Positions 63,621 through 64,000 of a stretch of DNA of 64,000 nt are shown piece by piece (positions within the stretch are counted from its first letter, which is position 1; every line of letters starts with the position of its first letter). Under the pieces are notes generated by a model. That model was given only the letters and a program-made list of their open reading frames with translations, ran no database searches and had not been told where the DNA came from. A program made the translations under genes and the position numbers. The DNA lies in contig NZ_CP080504.1 in assembly GCF_020342435.1 (NCBI RefSeq), forward strand, positions 821,081 to 885,080. Reading direction: 5' to 3'. The DNA is from Candidatus Vallotiella sp. (ex Adelges kitamiensis). Its GTDB lineage: Bacteria > Pseudomonadota > Gammaproteobacteria > Burkholderiales > Burkholderiaceae.

Positions 63621-64000
63621 ATGCTTAAGAAGCGAATCTCCGATTTTGTGCGGTGGGCTTCCTTGCCTAATTCTACGTTGTTAAAGCACGCTGCACGCAA
63701 ATACCATTCTATGTGGCTGCACTTAACATTAGCAGGCATACTAGGCGGACTAAATACACTTGCATTTGCGCCCGCACAATATGGAAGCTGGCTAGAGTTA
63801 ATAATCTTTCCCTGTATGTTCTGGCTGCTCTCACAAACCAGTACACTGCGCAGTGCAATACTAGTGGGTGGTACATTTGGTTTCGGGCAGTTTGTCAGCG
63901 GGGTATGGTGGTTATACGTGAGTATGCACTTCTATGGCAATACGCCTGCGCTTATAGCTGCTATCATAGTTGTTCTGTTTTCACTCTATCTAGCACTTTA
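63621..64000 (+). CDS. lnt: apolipoprotein N-acyltransferase, N-terminal part (runs off the window)
   Basis: From the ATG at 63621 the frame stays open to the window end (126 codons). After a basic N-terminus come several membrane helices with the Lnt landmarks LNTLAFAPAQYGSW, FGFGQFVSGVWWLYVSMHFYG and ALIAAIIVVLFSLYLAL. Lnt adds the third acyl chain to lipoproteins in the inner membrane; the catalytic nitrilase domain lies beyond the window. It follows corC by 40 bp in the conserved corC-lnt order. Confidence 0.92.
   Translation, partial: MLKKRISDFVRWASLPNSTLLKHAARKYHSMWLHLTLAGILGGLNTLAFAPAQYGSWLELIIFPCMFWLLSQTSTLRSAILVGGTFGFGQFVSGVWWLYVSMHFYGNTPALIAAIIVVLFSLYLAL

Overview
The window looks like a piece of the chromosome of a Burkholderiaceae bacterium (Betaproteobacteria) in the middle of genome reduction, most likely a heritable endosymbiont. 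The basis is gene order and protein sequence: rmlBACD...wbiGHI, apaH-pyrC'-pyrB-ruvX-algH, pgk-pyk-fba-purC-purE-purK-tsaC, ilvE-zinc finger-waaF, recA-sucC-sucD and ybeY-corC-lnt are all Burkholderia arrangements as I remember them. Against that, the DNA is AT-rich, only about 62% of it is intact coding sequence (my sum), and long AT-rich spacers separate the blocks. Several genes are recognisable wrecks (glpD, dacB, rhlE, perhaps a response regulator). 'Candidatus Vallotia'-type adelgid symbionts or relatives of Mycoavidus/Glomeribacter would fit, but that is a guess from memory, not a search result.

Layout. 1-12 kb: a surface-polysaccharide region with an O-antigen ligase (waaL-like), then on the minus strand the dTDP-rhamnose operon rmlB-A-C-D, a scar where exporter and glycosyltransferase genes sit in relatives, and a GT2 glycosyltransferase-wbiG-wbiH-wbiI block. 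12-21 kb: apaH, the catalytically dead dihydroorotase homologue pyrC', pyrB, ruvX, algH, rubredoxin and groESL; groESL has a combined sigma-70/sigma-32 promoter, a degenerate CIRCE and a strong terminator. 21-32 kb: a 2.6 kb gene-free stretch, an MFS transporter, a GH15 enzyme, a yadGH-type ABC exporter and a znuACB zinc importer with a likely Zur box. 32-35 kb: degraded DNA with a dacB pseudogene. 35-47 kb: dense housekeeping (tsaC/sua5, purK, purE, purC, fba, pyk, pgk, azlCD, ilvE, a small zinc-finger protein, waaF). 47-64 kb: sucDC, recA, tRNA-Met, an rhlE remnant, an orphan di-iron ferritin-like protein, a glpD pseudogene, ybeY, corC and the start of lnt, with much empty DNA between.

Taken together, the retained genes cover purine and pyrimidine synthesis, lower glycolysis, the succinyl-CoA step of the TCA cycle, branched-chain amino acid transamination and export, zinc uptake, chaperonin, recombination, translation quality functions and LPS assembly. 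Keeping LPS core and rhamnose/N-acetyl-aminosugar genes is notable for a shrinking genome and suggests that the cell surface still matters to the host association. What is decaying is peripheral: glycerol catabolism, a cell-wall carboxypeptidase, an RNA helicase and apparently local regulators (pyrR is absent from its usual place).

I found no CRISPR array, prophage, insertion sequence or obviously new multigene system. The most intriguing single gene is the orphan di-iron protein at 57019-57846, which is intact while everything around it is degraded.
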